Positions 8,334-17,360 of a stretch of 64,000 nt of DNA are shown here, in pieces. Below the pieces are notes generated by a model. It did no database searches and had not been told where the DNA came from. It worked only from the letters and a program-made list of their open reading frames with translations. Position 1 is the first letter of the stretch. Every line of letters starts with the position of its first letter. The position numbers and the translations under genes are program-made. The stretch comes from Sporolactobacillus spathodeae (lineage in GTDB: Bacteria > Bacillota > Bacilli > Bacillales > Sporolactobacillaceae), in the NCBI RefSeq assembly GCF_016908935.1, contig NZ_JAFBEV010000009.1, forward strand, positions 40,155-104,154, read 5' to 3'.

Positions 8334-8502
8334 GCACTCTCCTCCGTTTGCGTACAAGTCTTCTCTCATAGACTATGCATAACGGGGCAGAAAAAGCTCT
8401 ATTGTATCTCCAGCAACTTCATACTAGCAGGCACCGTCTACCAACAGAACCTGTTTCCGACACGCAATCGGATACAGGCAATCGCCAATCGATGGTGATG
8501 TT

Positions 8503-8531
8503 AAAAAACAGCCTCGATTGAAAACGGGCTG
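8503..8531 (-). terminator. Probable terminator after fur
   Basis: Minus strand CAGCC/GGCTG stem (8531-8509) with a 13-nt loop followed by six T. The stem is short, so this is a moderate-strength candidate. Confidence 0.5.
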
Positions 8532-8564
8532 CCCGGTGAAAATCGATCATTTTTTTACTCGGAG

Positions 8565-9071
8565 TTACACTTTTTCCGTTAGTTGTTCATCGGTATCAAG
8601 CGTTGCTGCTTTCTGATGTTCTTCTTCATGCTTCGCTAAGCAGCGATGACAAATACCATGAAAAGTCAGCCGATGATCTTTCACTTTAAAATGCCACCTG
8701 CGCTCGACAATTTTCTCTACGTCACTCAGCAAATCTTCCTGGATTTCATCAACCGAACCACATTCAATGCAAACAAGATGATGATGAAAGTGATTGGCCC
8801 CTTCCTGGCGCAGGTCATAGCGCGATACCCCATCGCCAAAATTGATTTTGTCAACAACCTTTAGTTCAGAGAGTAATTCAAGCGTGCGATAAACCGTAGC
8901 CAGACCAATTTCTGGCGACTTTTCTTTCACAAGCAAATAAACATCTTCCGCACTCAGATGATCTTGTTCATTTTCCAGCAGAACGCGGACCGTTGCTTCG
9001 CGTTGCGGTGTCAGTTTATACTTTTGCGAATGCAATTGTTTCTTAATACGGTTAATGCGTCCTTCCTCCAC
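8565..9071 (-). CDS. fur: Ferric uptake regulator family repressor
   Basis: 168-residue Fur-family protein: winged helix (KLTPQREATVRVLLE ... LATVYRTLELLSE), the metal-site stretch 'ANHFHHHLVCIECGSVDEI' and a C-terminal CxxC (GICHRC) forming, with the first CxxC, the structural zinc site. Position next to yqzK and xerD supports Fur rather than PerR or Zur. The C-terminal tail after CHRC is about 25 residues and charged. It would repress iron uptake genes with Fe(II). Confidence 0.92.
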   Translation of the reverse strand: MEEGRINRIKKQLHSQKYKLTPQREATVRVLLENEQDHLSAEDVYLLVKEKSPEIGLATVYRTLELLSELKVVDKINFGDGVSRYDLRQEGANHFHHHLVCIECGSVDEIQEDLLSDVEKIVERRWHFKVKDHRLTFHGICHRCLAKHEEEHQKAATLDTDEQLTEKV

Positions 9072-9151
9072 AAAAATTCCCCCTAACGCCGATAAGTAAC
9101 GTCCTGATCACTAATGATCAGCTTATCTAGCGACTGTCCGCAACTAATGTC

Positions 9152-9166
9152 TGATTATTATTCTCT
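9152..9166 (+). promoter_or_regulatory. Candidate Fur/PerR-type box upstream of fur
   Basis: TGATTATTATTCTCT matches the 7-1-7 consensus TGATAATnATTATCA at 11 of the 14 specified positions. It lies about 80 bp upstream of fur, consistent with autoregulation or PerR control. A perfect dyad CTGATCA-CTAA-TGATCAG lies nearer the gene at 9104-9121. Confidence 0.35.
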
Positions 9167-9170
9167 TCAG

Positions 9171-9287
9171 AAAAACTTGGCCTAGCCAAATCCTTTTTTT
9201 AACAATTGCGCTTCGGTTGCTCGCTTGCCGCGGGCACTTGCATTTGCACTCCATTTTTACGAAAAATCATATACATTCTTATCCTTT
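9171..9287 (+). repeat. Dispersed intergenic repeat, copy B (truncated)
   Basis: It starts with the leading hairpin CTTGGC-CTA-GCCAA, has the GCGCTTCGGTTGCTCGCTTG core and jumps directly to the 3' tail, lacking the central part. The rest of the fur-spoIIM gap (9288-9442) is AT-rich and I see no gene in it. Confidence 0.75.
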
Positions 9288-9442
9288 AAAAAATTATAAT
9301 CCTTACAAAAAAGTGTGTCAATAATATAAAATGACTTTCACTTTATAATTATTTTATTATGAGAAAATAAAAAGTACAAGATTATCTGCCTTTTAAAGGT
9401 TTTTTATTTATTAAATGAACAGATTCCTTCTCAATTAACAGA

Positions 9443-10075
9443 TTAAGAAACAAACAGACGAATCAATTGTGGGGAAATATAAGCTTCAAAAGCGCAGGCA
9501 ACGACGAGTGCACCGCTTGATACAACAAGAACGAGCAAGTAATTGATAAATTGCGGCAGAAGCGGTTCTTTTCTGATTTTCATCAGTAGTTGACGGATGA
9601 TTCTCAGCGAACAGGCAACTGCAACAACGGTCAAAAAGATGTCAATTGGGATGATCAGAAGATTTTGTGGAAAAACGGAAACCATTGCCACACCAAACCC
9701 TTTTGTCCCCATCTGACTGACCAGGAAGCCGACTGTAAAGCCAAGAAACATACCACGGACAAAAATCAACACGAATAAAACGGGCAAACCAATAACAGAT
9801 AAACCGAGAAGCCAGATCAATGCAATATATTGAAAGTCATTGCCGATGGCCTCTTTAAATAAAACCGTTGGATCAGCAATCCGTCCGCCAGCCAGTTCAT
9901 TGAAGAAATTCTGCATATACTGCAATAAATCATTTCTTGCTTCATAGGAAAGACTGTTGACAACAACGGCTCCGAAAATAATCCCCATCAAAAAGAGAGC
10001 AATGATAAATGTATACAAGGAACGATAATCTGTGAGATGGCGCAGCGCTAATTGCTTCAGCTTATTTCCGATCAT
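9443..10075 (-). CDS. spoIIM: Stage II sporulation protein M
   Basis: 210-residue polytopic membrane protein (five or six helices) with SpoIIM-type sequence 'LYTFIIALFLMGIIFGAVVVNSL' and 'VFPQNLLIIPIDIFL'. With SpoIID and SpoIIP it forms the DMP machinery remodelling septal peptidoglycan during engulfment. I prefer the ATG at 10075 because GGGAGG is about 9 nt upstream; the ATG at 10084 is only 1 nt from it. It lies upstream of fur as in Bacillus. Confidence 0.93.
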   Translation of the reverse strand: MIGNKLKQLALRHLTDYRSLYTFIIALFLMGIIFGAVVVNSLSYEARNDLLQYMQNFFNELAGGRIADPTVLFKEAIGNDFQYIALIWLLGLSVIGLPVLFVLIFVRGMFLGFTVGFLVSQMGTKGFGVAMVSVFPQNLLIIPIDIFLTVVAVACSLRIIRQLLMKIRKEPLLPQFINYLLVLVVSSGALVVACAFEAYISPQLIRLFVS

Positions 10076-10189
10076 TTTCGGCATGCCTCCCTGCCTTGTC
10101 GCAATAAAATCTATTAATTACTCTATGATTTTTTGGACAAACTATGACAGGGATTTGGCTAAGCGAGCGGTTTATGCAATCTGATAAGC

Positions 10190-10735
10190 TTATCCTTTTG
10201 CGCGTAGCTGCATAAACTGTACGGCGTACATTGATTTGAGATCAGCAATCTGCATCGATTGAACCATCTGGACCGCCTCTTTTAAATCAAAAGCAGAAGC
10301 CTCCAAAAACTCATCTTCATCCAGATGCTGTTGTCCAGAGATAAGCGAGTCCGTATAATACAGGTGAATCAGTTCATCTGAAAAACCTGGTGTCGTGTAA
10401 AAAGATATAATCCGTTCCATCTTGGCGCATGAATAGCCAGTTTCCTCTTCCAGTTCGCGAACGGCTGCTTTTTCCGGATCTTCGCCCGGTTCCAACTTAC
10501 CCGCAGGAATTTCGTAAATGATTTTATCAAGCGGATAGCGGTACTGCCTGACGAGCAACAATTTACCCTCAGGATTCACTGCAATGACAGCCACCGCGCC
10601 AGGATGTTTCACCACTTCCCGCGTCGCCTTCGCGCCATTTGGCAGTTGAACGTTATCGAGAAAAAGGTGAACTACCCTTCCTTTAAAAATTTCTTGTGTA
10701 TCAATTGTTTTTTCTGTCAATCCATCTGAATCCAT
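10190..10735 (-). CDS. nudF: ADP-ribose pyrophosphatase (Nudix hydrolase)
   Basis: 181-residue Nudix protein; the box reads 'GKLEPGEDPEKAAVRELEEETGY', a full match to Gx5Ex7REUxEExGU. N-terminal 'REVVKHPGAVAVIAV' and 'VRQYRYPLDKIIYEIPAG' are typical of the ADP-ribose-hydrolysing NudF group. It cleaves ADP-ribose to AMP and ribose-5-phosphate. ATG at 10735 with GAGGG 9 nt upstream; a GTG 15 nt earlier is the alternative start. It neighbours spoIIM as in Bacillus subtilis. Confidence 0.9.
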   Translation of the reverse strand: MDSDGLTEKTIDTQEIFKGRVVHLFLDNVQLPNGAKATREVVKHPGAVAVIAVNPEGKLLLVRQYRYPLDKIIYEIPAGKLEPGEDPEKAAVRELEEETGYSCAKMERIISFYTTPGFSDELIHLYYTDSLISGQQHLDEDEFLEASAFDLKEAVQMVQSMQIADLKSMYAVQFMQLRAKG

Positions 10736-10834
10736 AGGTGCATCCCTCACAATTTTTTTACTGAATCTTTGGCTCTGTTCAAGTCTGTTGTTATTTTTTG
10801 GATTTCTAAAAATTCTACTCTTGTTTTAATCGTT

Positions 10835-11458
10835 CTAGCATATTCCCTGTGAAACAGAATGTAGAGTATCGCCGTTTTTCTTCAATTCTTGATAGCAAAA
10901 ACAACCGGTCAGATGATCGTTCACCATGCCGACCGCCTGCATAAATGCATAGCAGATTGTTTCGCCGACAAATTTAAACCCATGTTGTTTCAAAGCCTTA
11001 CTCATTTGCCGTGAGATCGCGCTCGAGGCGGGAATTTCGCTCAACTTTTCAAAACCATGCTGCTGTGGTTTATTGCCGACAAATCCCCAGAGAAAATCTG
11101 AGAAAGATTGTTCAGCAGATAAGCGGAGATAGCTTCGCGCATTGTTAATGATCGCTTCGATTTTTCGTCGATTGCGGATGATTCCAACGTTCTGCATCAG
11201 TTTCTCGACATCTTTTTCCGTGAAGGCTGCAATTTTTTCCGGATCAAAAGCTGCAAATGCTTGTCGGTAAGCCTCGCGGCGCTTCAAAATTGTAATCCAG
11301 CTCAGCCCGGCCTGCATGCCTTCGAGACAAAGCATTTCAAACAAACGGCGCGTGTCGTAAACAGGTCGTCCCCACTCTGTATCATGGTAGACTAGATAGA
11401 TTGGATCCTGTGTCAGCCAGCCACAGCGAATCAATTGTTCTGGATTATTTTCTGTCAC
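10835..11458 (-). CDS. tag: DNA-3-methyladenine glycosylase I
   Basis: 207-residue Tag-family base excision enzyme removing 3-methyladenine. Family signatures are 'RCGWLTQDPIYLVYHDTEWG' at the N-terminus, 'LEGMQAGLSWITIL' and 'GFKFVGETICYAFMQAVGMVNDH' near the C-terminus. The zinc snap (Cys12, His25, the His of VNDHLTGC and the following Cys) appears intact. The start is a GTG at 11458 that overlaps the stop of the upstream nicotinamidase gene (GTGA). Confidence 0.93.
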   Translation of the reverse strand: MTENNPEQLIRCGWLTQDPIYLVYHDTEWGRPVYDTRRLFEMLCLEGMQAGLSWITILKRREAYRQAFAAFDPEKIAAFTEKDVEKLMQNVGIIRNRRKIEAIINNARSYLRLSAEQSFSDFLWGFVGNKPQQHGFEKLSEIPASSAISRQMSKALKQHGFKFVGETICYAFMQAVGMVNDHLTGCFCYQELKKNGDTLHSVSQGIC

Positions 11459-12027
11459 TCACTAATCCTCCCATCGTCGGAATGGACAATTTCCGTTTTA
11501 AAAATTGCTGCCATCTGTTTTAAAAAAAGTTCATGTTGACCAGTGAATGTCGCCATCCCTGTAGCATGGGCAATCGTTCGATACCCGCGCGAATAAGCAC
11601 CATAAGCAGTCAGAAAATCGCAAATGTCGGTACAGACCCCCGTTAAATGGACAGCCGTTACATGGTGAACACGTAAAATCTGATCAAGATTTGTACCAAT
11701 AAAGGCGTCATATTCCGGCTTTGGCAAGAAGAGCACGTTTGGCTCGGAATGGTGCTGTTTGTACCACTCACCAAGCGGTCCCCAGAGTTCCGCTCCCCAG
11801 CTGCCTTTAATATTATGTGGCGGCCACAGTTTGAAATGAGGGTCGTTTGTCTCATGCGCATCCATGCAAAAAATGATCAGTTTTCCTTCATTGTGAAATT
11901 GATCCACCAAGTCACATAAATAGGGTACGATTTGCTGAGCCGCTTTCCCTGCGGTTAAGCCGCCTTTGTCAGCAACAAAATCATTGCTCATATCGATGAC
12001 CAATAATGCCTCTTTTTCTTCAGCCAT
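11455..12027 (-). CDS. pncA: Nicotinamidase-like isochorismatase-family hydrolase
   Basis: 190-residue cysteine hydrolase of the isochorismatase fold. Catalytic triad candidates are Asp12 in 'LLVIDMSNDF', the Lys in 'LPKPEYDAF' and the Cys in 'TGVCTDICDF'; 'MDAHETNDPHFKLWPPHN' provides metal-ligand residues. This is the PncA/YueJ group, which converts nicotinamide to nicotinate in NAD salvage. ATG at 12027 follows GGGAGGGG; earlier in-frame starts lack a site. It is coupled to tag by overlap, a pairing I cannot link functionally. Confidence 0.85.
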   Translation of the reverse strand: MAEEKEALLVIDMSNDFVADKGGLTAGKAAQQIVPYLCDLVDQFHNEGKLIIFCMDAHETNDPHFKLWPPHNIKGSWGAELWGPLGEWYKQHHSEPNVLFLPKPEYDAFIGTNLDQILRVHHVTAVHLTGVCTDICDFLTAYGAYSRGYRTIAHATGMATFTGQHELFLKQMAAIFKTEIVHSDDGRISE

Positions 12028-12185
12028 TGCTGCATCCCCTCCCTTTTCTTTTGCTATTATCTCACAATTCTGCATAAACACTGCATTTTTGCGTATTTTT
12101 TCGCAAGCAGATGATTTGCAAGACCCGCGTGATTTGTTAAAATGAGTGAATAATTGTAATCACGTATCCGAGGAGATGTTCCCTG

Positions 12186-12500
12186 TTGAAAGCACTCACT
12201 TCCGAAGCACAATTTAACACAGCGATTAACAGTCCAGAAACCATTATCGTCAAATTCGAAACAACATGGTGTCCGGACTGCAAACGCCTGAATATGTATG
12301 TCGACGAGCTAGTCCAAGCATTTGACTTCAACTGGTATTCCGCCGATCGCGATCAGTTGCCGCAATTAGGCGAAAAGTATGATGTTCTCGGCATTCCAAG
12401 CCTGCTTGCGTTTAAGAATGGTGAGAAAATCGGTCATCTTCGTGCTGATAATAAAACACAGGATGAAATCAAAAGTTATTTGGCAGAACTTGAACACTGA
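12186..12500 (+). CDS. Thioredoxin-like protein (YdbP type)
   Basis: 104-residue single-domain thioredoxin fold with the redox motif WCPDC and the cis-proline segment 'VLGIPSLLAFKNGEK', closest in type to Bacillus subtilis YdbP. The start is a TTG at 12186 preceded by GAGGAGAT. It is a lone plus-strand gene between two minus-strand blocks. Specific partner unknown. Confidence 0.85.
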   Translation: MKALTSEAQFNTAINSPETIIVKFETTWCPDCKRLNMYVDELVQAFDFNWYSADRDQLPQLGEKYDVLGIPSLLAFKNGEKIGHLRADNKTQDEIKSYLAELEH

Positions 12501-12553
12501 ACATTGACAAATAAGGGAAATGTCAGGCTATACGATTTATTGTAAATGAGAAG

Positions 12554-12596
12554 AGGGTGTCCCAAAAGTCTTTCGACTTTAAGACACCCTTTTTCT
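12554..12596. terminator. Strong hairpin terminator between convergent genes
   Basis: AGGGTGTC...GACACCCT followed by TTTTTCT on the plus strand. The gene reading from the left ends at 12500 and the CDF gene from the right ends at 12702. It shares the stem/loop wording GTC-CCAAAAG with the hairpins at 30811 and 48179. Confidence 0.85.
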
Positions 12597-12701
12597 ATCG
12601 ATGCGTGTCAATCAGGAGTCTGGTGCGCATATGGTTCCCAACAGACAGTCACACGCACGCAATGCTTCGTGCGCAGTAAACTTATCGCAACCCAAACACA
12701 A

Positions 12702-13667
12702 TCATTCTATTCGTTTTTCATGCGTGCAATCCGAACGACATCCAGCAAAATTCTGTCCTTCCATCTGAATCGTTGCATGCTGAAGATTATAATCCCCAAG
12801 CAGTTCTTCAGCTTGATACAGCAGTTCATCACGATTAATATGATCGGTGACAGTTAAATGACAGCTCAAGGAGAAGAACCCGGAAGTAATTGTCCAGATA
12901 TGCAGATCATGAACGCTGACAACACCAGACAAATTTGCCAGTGCCCCGCGAATTTCATCGACATTAAGTTCTGAAGGCCGGCTTTCCATCAATATATTGA
13001 TAGACTCACTGACAATCTGCCATCCGCTTCGAAAGATAAGCAGTGACACAAGGATACTTGCCGCTGGATCAGCATATTGCCATCCTGTAGCAATGATTAT
13101 CAATGCTGCTGCTATCGCCCCTGCAGAACCGAGTAAATCACCGAGCACATGCAGCAAAGCACTTCTGATATTCAGGTTTTTTTTCGATTCCCCGCGCATT
13201 AAAATGGCTGCGACAATCAGGTTGACGATGAAGCCAATTACAGCAATCAGCAGCATCTCACTGCCCATGATCGGTGCCGGATGACGAAGCCGGAGCAGCG
13301 CCTCAATTACGATCCAAGCAGAGATAACCAATAACAGGACACCATTAAAAAGCGCAGCAAGAATTTCAAAACGTCGATAGCCGAATGTCTTGATGCTATT
13401 CGCTGGTACCCGCGCACCAACTGCCATTGCCACAAAACTCAAGCCCAGTGAGATTGAATCGCTTAACATATGACCAGAATCCGACAGAAGCGTTAAGCTG
13501 TGTGTTAACAAGCCGCCAACAAATTCAACAATCATAAATCCCGTAATTAAAAAGAAACTGAAAAGAAGTGCGCCGCGACTTGTCGCTGAATCAGGCGAAT
13601 GCTGGCTGTGGTTATGCCTTAATTCATGTTCATCATTAAATTTGTGTGCTTCTTCTTTTTGAATCAT
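12702..13667 (-). CDS. czcD: Cation diffusion facilitator, CzcD/ZitB type
   Basis: 321-residue CDF exporter: His-rich N-terminus (HELRHNHSQHS), six membrane helices with the metal-site motifs 'LLSDSGHMLSDS' (helix II) and 'HVLGDLLGS' (helix V), then a C-terminal cytoplasmic domain containing 'VVSVHDLHIWTI'. It exports Zn(II)/Co(II)/Cd(II) in exchange for protons or potassium. ATG at 13667 has a GGGTGG site. A perfect 9-bp palindrome lies directly upstream, indicating metal-responsive control by a regulator encoded elsewhere. Confidence 0.9.
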   Translation of the reverse strand: MIQKEEAHKFNDEHELRHNHSQHSPDSATSRGALLFSFFLITGFMIVEFVGGLLTHSLTLLSDSGHMLSDSISLGLSFVAMAVGARVPANSIKTFGYRRFEILAALFNGVLLLVISAWIVIEALLRLRHPAPIMGSEMLLIAVIGFIVNLIVAAILMRGESKKNLNIRSALLHVLGDLLGSAGAIAAALIIIATGWQYADPAASILVSLLIFRSGWQIVSESINILMESRPSELNVDEIRGALANLSGVVSVHDLHIWTITSGFFSLSCHLTVTDHINRDELLYQAEELLGDYNLQHATIQMEGQNFAGCRSDCTHEKRIE

Positions 13668-13702
13668 AAAAACCACCCGATAGACAGTATCTTTAAATAG
13701 CC

Positions 13703-13728
13703 AACATATGAGCAATCATTCATATGTT
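13703..13728 (-). promoter_or_regulatory. ArsR/SmtB-like operator upstream of czcD
   Basis: AACATATGA-N8-TCATATGTT is a perfect 9-bp inverted repeat 36 bp upstream of the CDF gene. The ATATGA/TCATAT halves resemble CzrA/SmtB operators. A third half site ATATGAGCGA follows at 13731. Confidence 0.6.
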
Positions 13729-13961
13729 AAATATGAGCGATTAAATGCGAAATGTCAAGCATTGCTGTTTAATTCCGCTATTGATTGAAGACCTGTCATT
13801 TTTGTGCCATTCCCCAGCACGGACTTCCTTTCCGTTCGAACAATCAAAGGGCTTTAATAGGGAACCAATCAATCTTTTTTCATCAGTCGTTCACAAGCTT
13901 GACTCTGCTTTGGTATACTGAGTGAAGCTGAAAAAATAATAACAATGGGGGCGAAACGGGC

Positions 13962-14354
13962 ATGACTTTTCTCGGCATCCATCACAGTGCAATTATCTGT
14001 TCCGATTATCAGCGTTCGAAACGTTTTTATACGGAAATTCTTGGTTTCACAATCATTCATGAGGTATATCGAGAAGCGCGTCAATCCTATAAATTGGATC
14101 TCGCGATCGGTGATGATAATGGCGGGCAGATCGAATTGTTTTCTTTTCCGTCTCCACCGGAACGACCGTCGCATCCGGAAGCCTGCGGTCTGCGCCATTT
14201 GGCGTTTCGCGTCGCATCTGTCAAAGAGACGGTCAAAGAGTTGGAACGCAATGGCGTCGCTGTCGAGCCCGTACGTCAGGATCCGTATACAAGTAAGCTT
14301 TTTACTTTTTTTCAGGATCCCGACGGTCTACCACTTGAAATCTATCAGCAGTAA
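13962..14354 (+). CDS. Glyoxalase/VOC-family protein (YaeR/GloA2-like)
   Basis: 130-residue single-domain VOC protein: 'GIHHSAIICSDYQRSKRFYTEILGF' at the N-terminus and 'FFQDPDGLPLEIYQ' at the C-terminus place it with the GloA2/YaeR lactoylglutathione-lyase-like group. Metal ligand candidates are His8, the Glu of 'GQIELF', His78 of 'RHLAFRV' and the final Glu. Substrate unknown. A GGGGGCG site precedes the ATG. It ends 36 bp before deoD and is probably co-transcribed with it. Confidence 0.85.
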   Translation: MTFLGIHHSAIICSDYQRSKRFYTEILGFTIIHEVYREARQSYKLDLAIGDDNGGQIELFSFPSPPERPSHPEACGLRHLAFRVASVKETVKELERNGVAVEPVRQDPYTSKLFTFFQDPDGLPLEIYQQ

Positions 14355-14390
14355 AAAGTGAAAAGGTAACTATCTGAGAGGAGCGGAACG

Positions 14391-15095
14391 ATGAGTATCC
14401 ACATTGAAGCAAAGGAAGGGCAAATTGCCGAAACCATTCTCCTTCCCGGCGACCCACTGCGGGCCAAATATATTGCCGAAACTTATTTGGAAAACGCTGA
14501 GCCATACAATCATGTGCGCGGTATGCTCGGTTATACAGGAACTTATAAGGGCAAAAGAATCTCTGTTCAAGGGACAGGCATGGGGATTCCATCCATTTCT
14601 ATTTACGTAAATGAATTAATTCGTGATTACGGTGTAAAAAATTTAATCCGCGTCGGTACTTGCGGAGGCATTCAAAAGGACATTCATGTACGCGATGTCG
14701 TTTTAGCGATGTCGGCCACTACAGACTCAGCAATCAATCACCTGACATTCCCAAATATTGATTTTGCACCGACCGCTGATTTCGGTTTGCTGCACAAAGC
14801 CTATTCGATTGGAGAACGAATGGGAACGAGTATGCGTGTTGGTAGCATTTTATCTGCGGACGCCTTTTATCGGGACAGCATGGATTTGATGAAAAAGCTC
14901 GCTGGATATGGTGTATTAGCTGTTGAGATGGAAACGACCGCGCTCTATACATTAGCCGCAAAATACGGCGTTCATGCATTAACTATCTTAACAGTGAGTG
15001 ATCATGTTTTTACTGGCGAAGACACGACTTCTGCGGAACGTGAAAAAACATTCGACGAGATGATTCAAATTGCGCTGACTACGGCGATCCAATAA
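14391..15095 (+). CDS. deoD: Purine-nucleoside phosphorylase DeoD (hexameric)
   Basis: 234-residue NP-I family enzyme: '[21 protein letters not shown]', '[19 protein letters not shown]' and the catalytic region '[14 protein letters not shown]' ... '[10 protein letters not shown]' with the conserved Asp. It phosphorolyses 6-oxo and 6-amino purine (deoxy)nucleosides. GAGAGGAG precedes the ATG. The window thus encodes both PNP classes. Confidence 0.95.
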   Translation: MSIHIEAKEGQIAETILLPGDPLRAKYIAETYLENAEPYNHVRGMLGYTGTYKGKRISVQGTGMGIPSISIYVNELIRDYGVKNLIRVGTCGGIQKDIHVRDVVLAMSATTDSAINHLTFPNIDFAPTADFGLLHKAYSIGERMGTSMRVGSILSADAFYRDSMDLMKKLAGYGVLAVEMETTALYTLAAKYGVHALTILTVSDHVFTGEDTTSAEREKTFDEMIQIALTTAIQ

Positions 15096-15167
15096 AATTC
15101 ATCTTGAAGCTAAGGCTATCGACAGACGATTTGTCTCGATCTGCCGAGAGCTATTTATAGGCTAAAA

Positions 15168-15204
15168 AATAGAGCGGATCAATATGATCCAGCTCTATTT
15201 TTTT
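15168..15204 (+). terminator. Intrinsic terminator after deoD
   Basis: AATAGAGC-GGATC-AATAT-GATCC-A-GCTCTATT followed by seven T. One bulged base. Confidence 0.85.
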
Positions 15205-15245
15205 CACTTTAGGAATTGATAAGATTTCTGAGTGATAAAGAGGAG

Positions 15246-15360
15246 ATGAACCAGGCTATGCCTGGTCTTTATCTTGCAACAAATGCGCTTCGCCTGCTCG
15301 TTTGCCGCGGGCGTCTCACACATTGCCTTTAGATCAGAAAACAACATTAAATTGAAACAT
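15246..15360 (+). repeat. Dispersed intergenic repeat, copy C (tail type II)
   Basis: Leading hairpin ACCAGGC-TAT-GCCTGGT, truncated core, then GCGTCTCACACATTGC and a tail containing CAGAAAACAACATTAAAT. That tail is shared with the copy at 57237 but not with the 18651 units. The rest of the gap to 15452 holds no gene that I can support. Confidence 0.7.
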
Positions 15361-15452
15361 AGCTTATCTCTTAAAAAAATTTCATTCTTTTCTCTTTTAT
15401 AAAAAACGAAGGGTCTCCCATCATCCTGGGATCTGGCAAAGCCAGGTTCTTT

Positions 15453-15905
15453 TTAATGCTTTTTTATCCAGTCATCAATGATCGGTCGGTGATTTTTCAG
15501 CAGTGTAAGCTGCTCCCTGCACTCATGAACATCAAGAAATGAATAATCAGCGGATTCTTCTGGATCAACCCGCATTTGCCCATGGAACGACTGTGTGCTG
15601 TAGACGATAATAATTGGATAATAACAATCCCCATTGGCCGCAGTGGCCATCGCACCAGAATAAACACCAAATAATTGCAAATTATCAATAGTCAGTCCGG
15701 TCTCTTCACGAACCTCCCGAATTGCTGTTTCTTCTGCTGATTCGCCCAGCTCCATTAAGCCACCTGGCAGCCCCCATGTATTCTGAGGATGCCTGCGCTT
15801 TTGCAGCAGAATGCCACGACCCTCATTTTCAAGAATGACAGCTGCGCCAGGCAGCAGCAAGGGTTGGTGACCAATAGAACGTCTCAAATTTTCAATATAG
15901 CCCAC
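15453..15905 (-). CDS. Nudix hydrolase of unknown substrate
   Basis: 150-residue Nudix protein; the box 'GGLMELGESAEETAIREVREETGL' matches the consensus fully. 'LLQKRRHPQNTWGLPGG' upstream is typical of MutT/YtkD-like enzymes, but the substrate cannot be read from sequence. It lies 33 bp downstream of the AI-2E-family transporter gene on the same strand, so the two may form an operon. Confidence 0.85.
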   Translation of the reverse strand: MGYIENLRRSIGHQPLLLPGAAVILENEGRGILLQKRRHPQNTWGLPGGLMELGESAEETAIREVREETGLTIDNLQLFGVYSGAMATAANGDCYYPIIIVYSTQSFHGQMRVDPEESADYSFLDVHECREQLTLLKNHRPIIDDWIKKH

Positions 15906-15938
15906 TGAATAACCTTCTTTGTCTCCGTTTTCCGCAGA

Positions 15939-17018
15939 TTAGCCATGTCGACGTAACTGGAACAACTGGTAAATCCGCGTAACTATCACCTTACAGACCG
16001 CATAGACAGGGATAGCGAGTAGCATTCCAATAATTCCTGCAAGATTTCCGGCAACAAGCAGAATGCAGATAATTGTCAGCGGATGAAGGTCTAGTTTTCT
16101 GCCCATGACAAGCGGTGAAATCACATTGCCTTCAATCTGCTGCACAACGATGACACCGACAATCACATAAATAGCCAACACTGGATCCTGAATGAAAGCC
16201 ACAATGACTGCTGGAATGGTCGCAATAAACGAGCCGATAAACGGAATCACATTCGTAAACAAAATAACCAGTGCAAGCACCAAGGAATAATTTAAATGGA
16301 TCACTGTATACCAAATGAAAATGAATACAAAATCAAAGAGAAGAACAATCATTTGCCCTTGGATATAACCGCTGAGTGCCTGATCCATATCTCGCAGTAT
16401 TTCCATTCCTTTTTCTCTATGTTCCTCAGGAATAAACTTAATCATTCCGCGTGCCATCTTCTCGCCATCTTTTAATAGATAGAAGAGGATAAAAGGAACA
16501 GTTACTGCGATTAAAACGGTACCGGTGATCGACTGAATGATTGATAAAATATTGTTACCAATCGAAGTCGTCATTTGGGTGAAATTTTTCGAAAATCGAT
16601 TGGTGAAATCTGTATAGGAAATATCATTTAAGTGCATCCGCACAAAGAGTTTGCTGTTCTGAAAATCATTTAACTGCTGACCAAGTTGCTTTATGAGATG
16701 CGGCATACTATTAATGAGTGAAAGCACTTGGTTATAAAGCTGCGGTCCGAGCCAGAAAATGAGCGCTGCAAGCAAACTGAGAACAATCAAATAAATAATC
16801 ACGATTGCCACAACTTTTGGTATCCGCAGGCGGCATAAGCCGCGAACAAGTGGCCGCAGAAGGTAGTAAAAAAGTACAGCAATAATTAATGGAGCAGCTA
16901 AACTCGTCAATACAACACCGATCGGCGCGAGAATAAATGTGAGTTTGGAAGCGACTAATAGAATAATAAGAATTAATAAGATCCAAATGGAAAATTTAAA
17001 ATACTTTGATTGCGGCAT
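15939..17018 (-). CDS. AI-2E-family (YdbI/YtvI-like) membrane transporter
   Basis: 359-residue polytopic protein with the AI-2E/UPF0118 pattern: paired N-terminal helices, a soluble segment (about 100-160), 'VPFILFYLLKDGEKM', and a C-terminal block 'NVIPFIGSFIATIPA' ... 'QQIEGNVISPLVMGRKLDLHPL'. Family members include TqsA and Na+/H+ antiporter-like proteins, so the transported substrate is uncertain. Confidence 0.85.
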   Translation of the reverse strand: MPQSKYFKFSIWILLILIILLVASKLTFILAPIGVVLTSLAAPLIIAVLFYYLLRPLVRGLCRLRIPKVVAIVIIYLIVLSLLAALIFWLGPQLYNQVLSLINSMPHLIKQLGQQLNDFQNSKLFVRMHLNDISYTDFTNRFSKNFTQMTTSIGNNILSIIQSITGTVLIAVTVPFILFYLLKDGEKMARGMIKFIPEEHREKGMEILRDMDQALSGYIQGQMIVLLFDFVFIFIWYTVIHLNYSLVLALVILFTNVIPFIGSFIATIPAVIVAFIQDPVLAIYVIVGVIVVQQIEGNVISPLVMGRKLDLHPLTIICILLVAGNLAGIIGMLLAIPVYAVCKVIVTRIYQLFQLRRHG

Positions 17019-17275
17019 AATCGCTCCCCACTCCCTCCGATGAAATAATCCTTCGAAGCACTAATTTTTGATTAACGATGCAATTGTTCCCGTGCACCCC
17101 TACTCGACTTTTGTTCATACCCTTTCATTTTAACCGAATCACTCGAATCGATCCATTGTATTTCTTATCTTACAGATACTGTAAAATACGAAGCACATGA
17201 TTTCCACGAAGACAGCAAGAACTAAAGGAGTAGCTACTCTATTAAATATATACCACCCATTCCAATCCATTCCGT

Positions 17276-17322
17276 AAAATAATAAAGCTGTCTCACACCG
17301 CTTGCTGGCAGGTGAAACAGCT
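17276..17322 (-). terminator. Terminator after acoC
   Basis: Minus strand AGCTGTTTCAC/GTGTGAGACAGCT hairpin (one wobble) followed by TTTATTATTTTA. The rest of 17019-17360 shows no credible gene. Confidence 0.65.
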
Positions 17323-17360
17323 AAATTTTCCATCGATTGATAAACTAATTTCGTCCATTG

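Noticed and set aside
15401..15440. Hairpin downstream of the Nudix gene as a terminator
   Set aside because: Only five or so pairs with mismatches; CTGGC-AAA-GCCAG next to it looks like a remnant of the dispersed repeat's leading hairpin, so function as terminator is unsure.
17139..17333. A 64-codon minus-strand frame downstream of acoC
   Set aside because: It covers the acoC terminator hairpin and has no ribosome-binding site or recognisable features.
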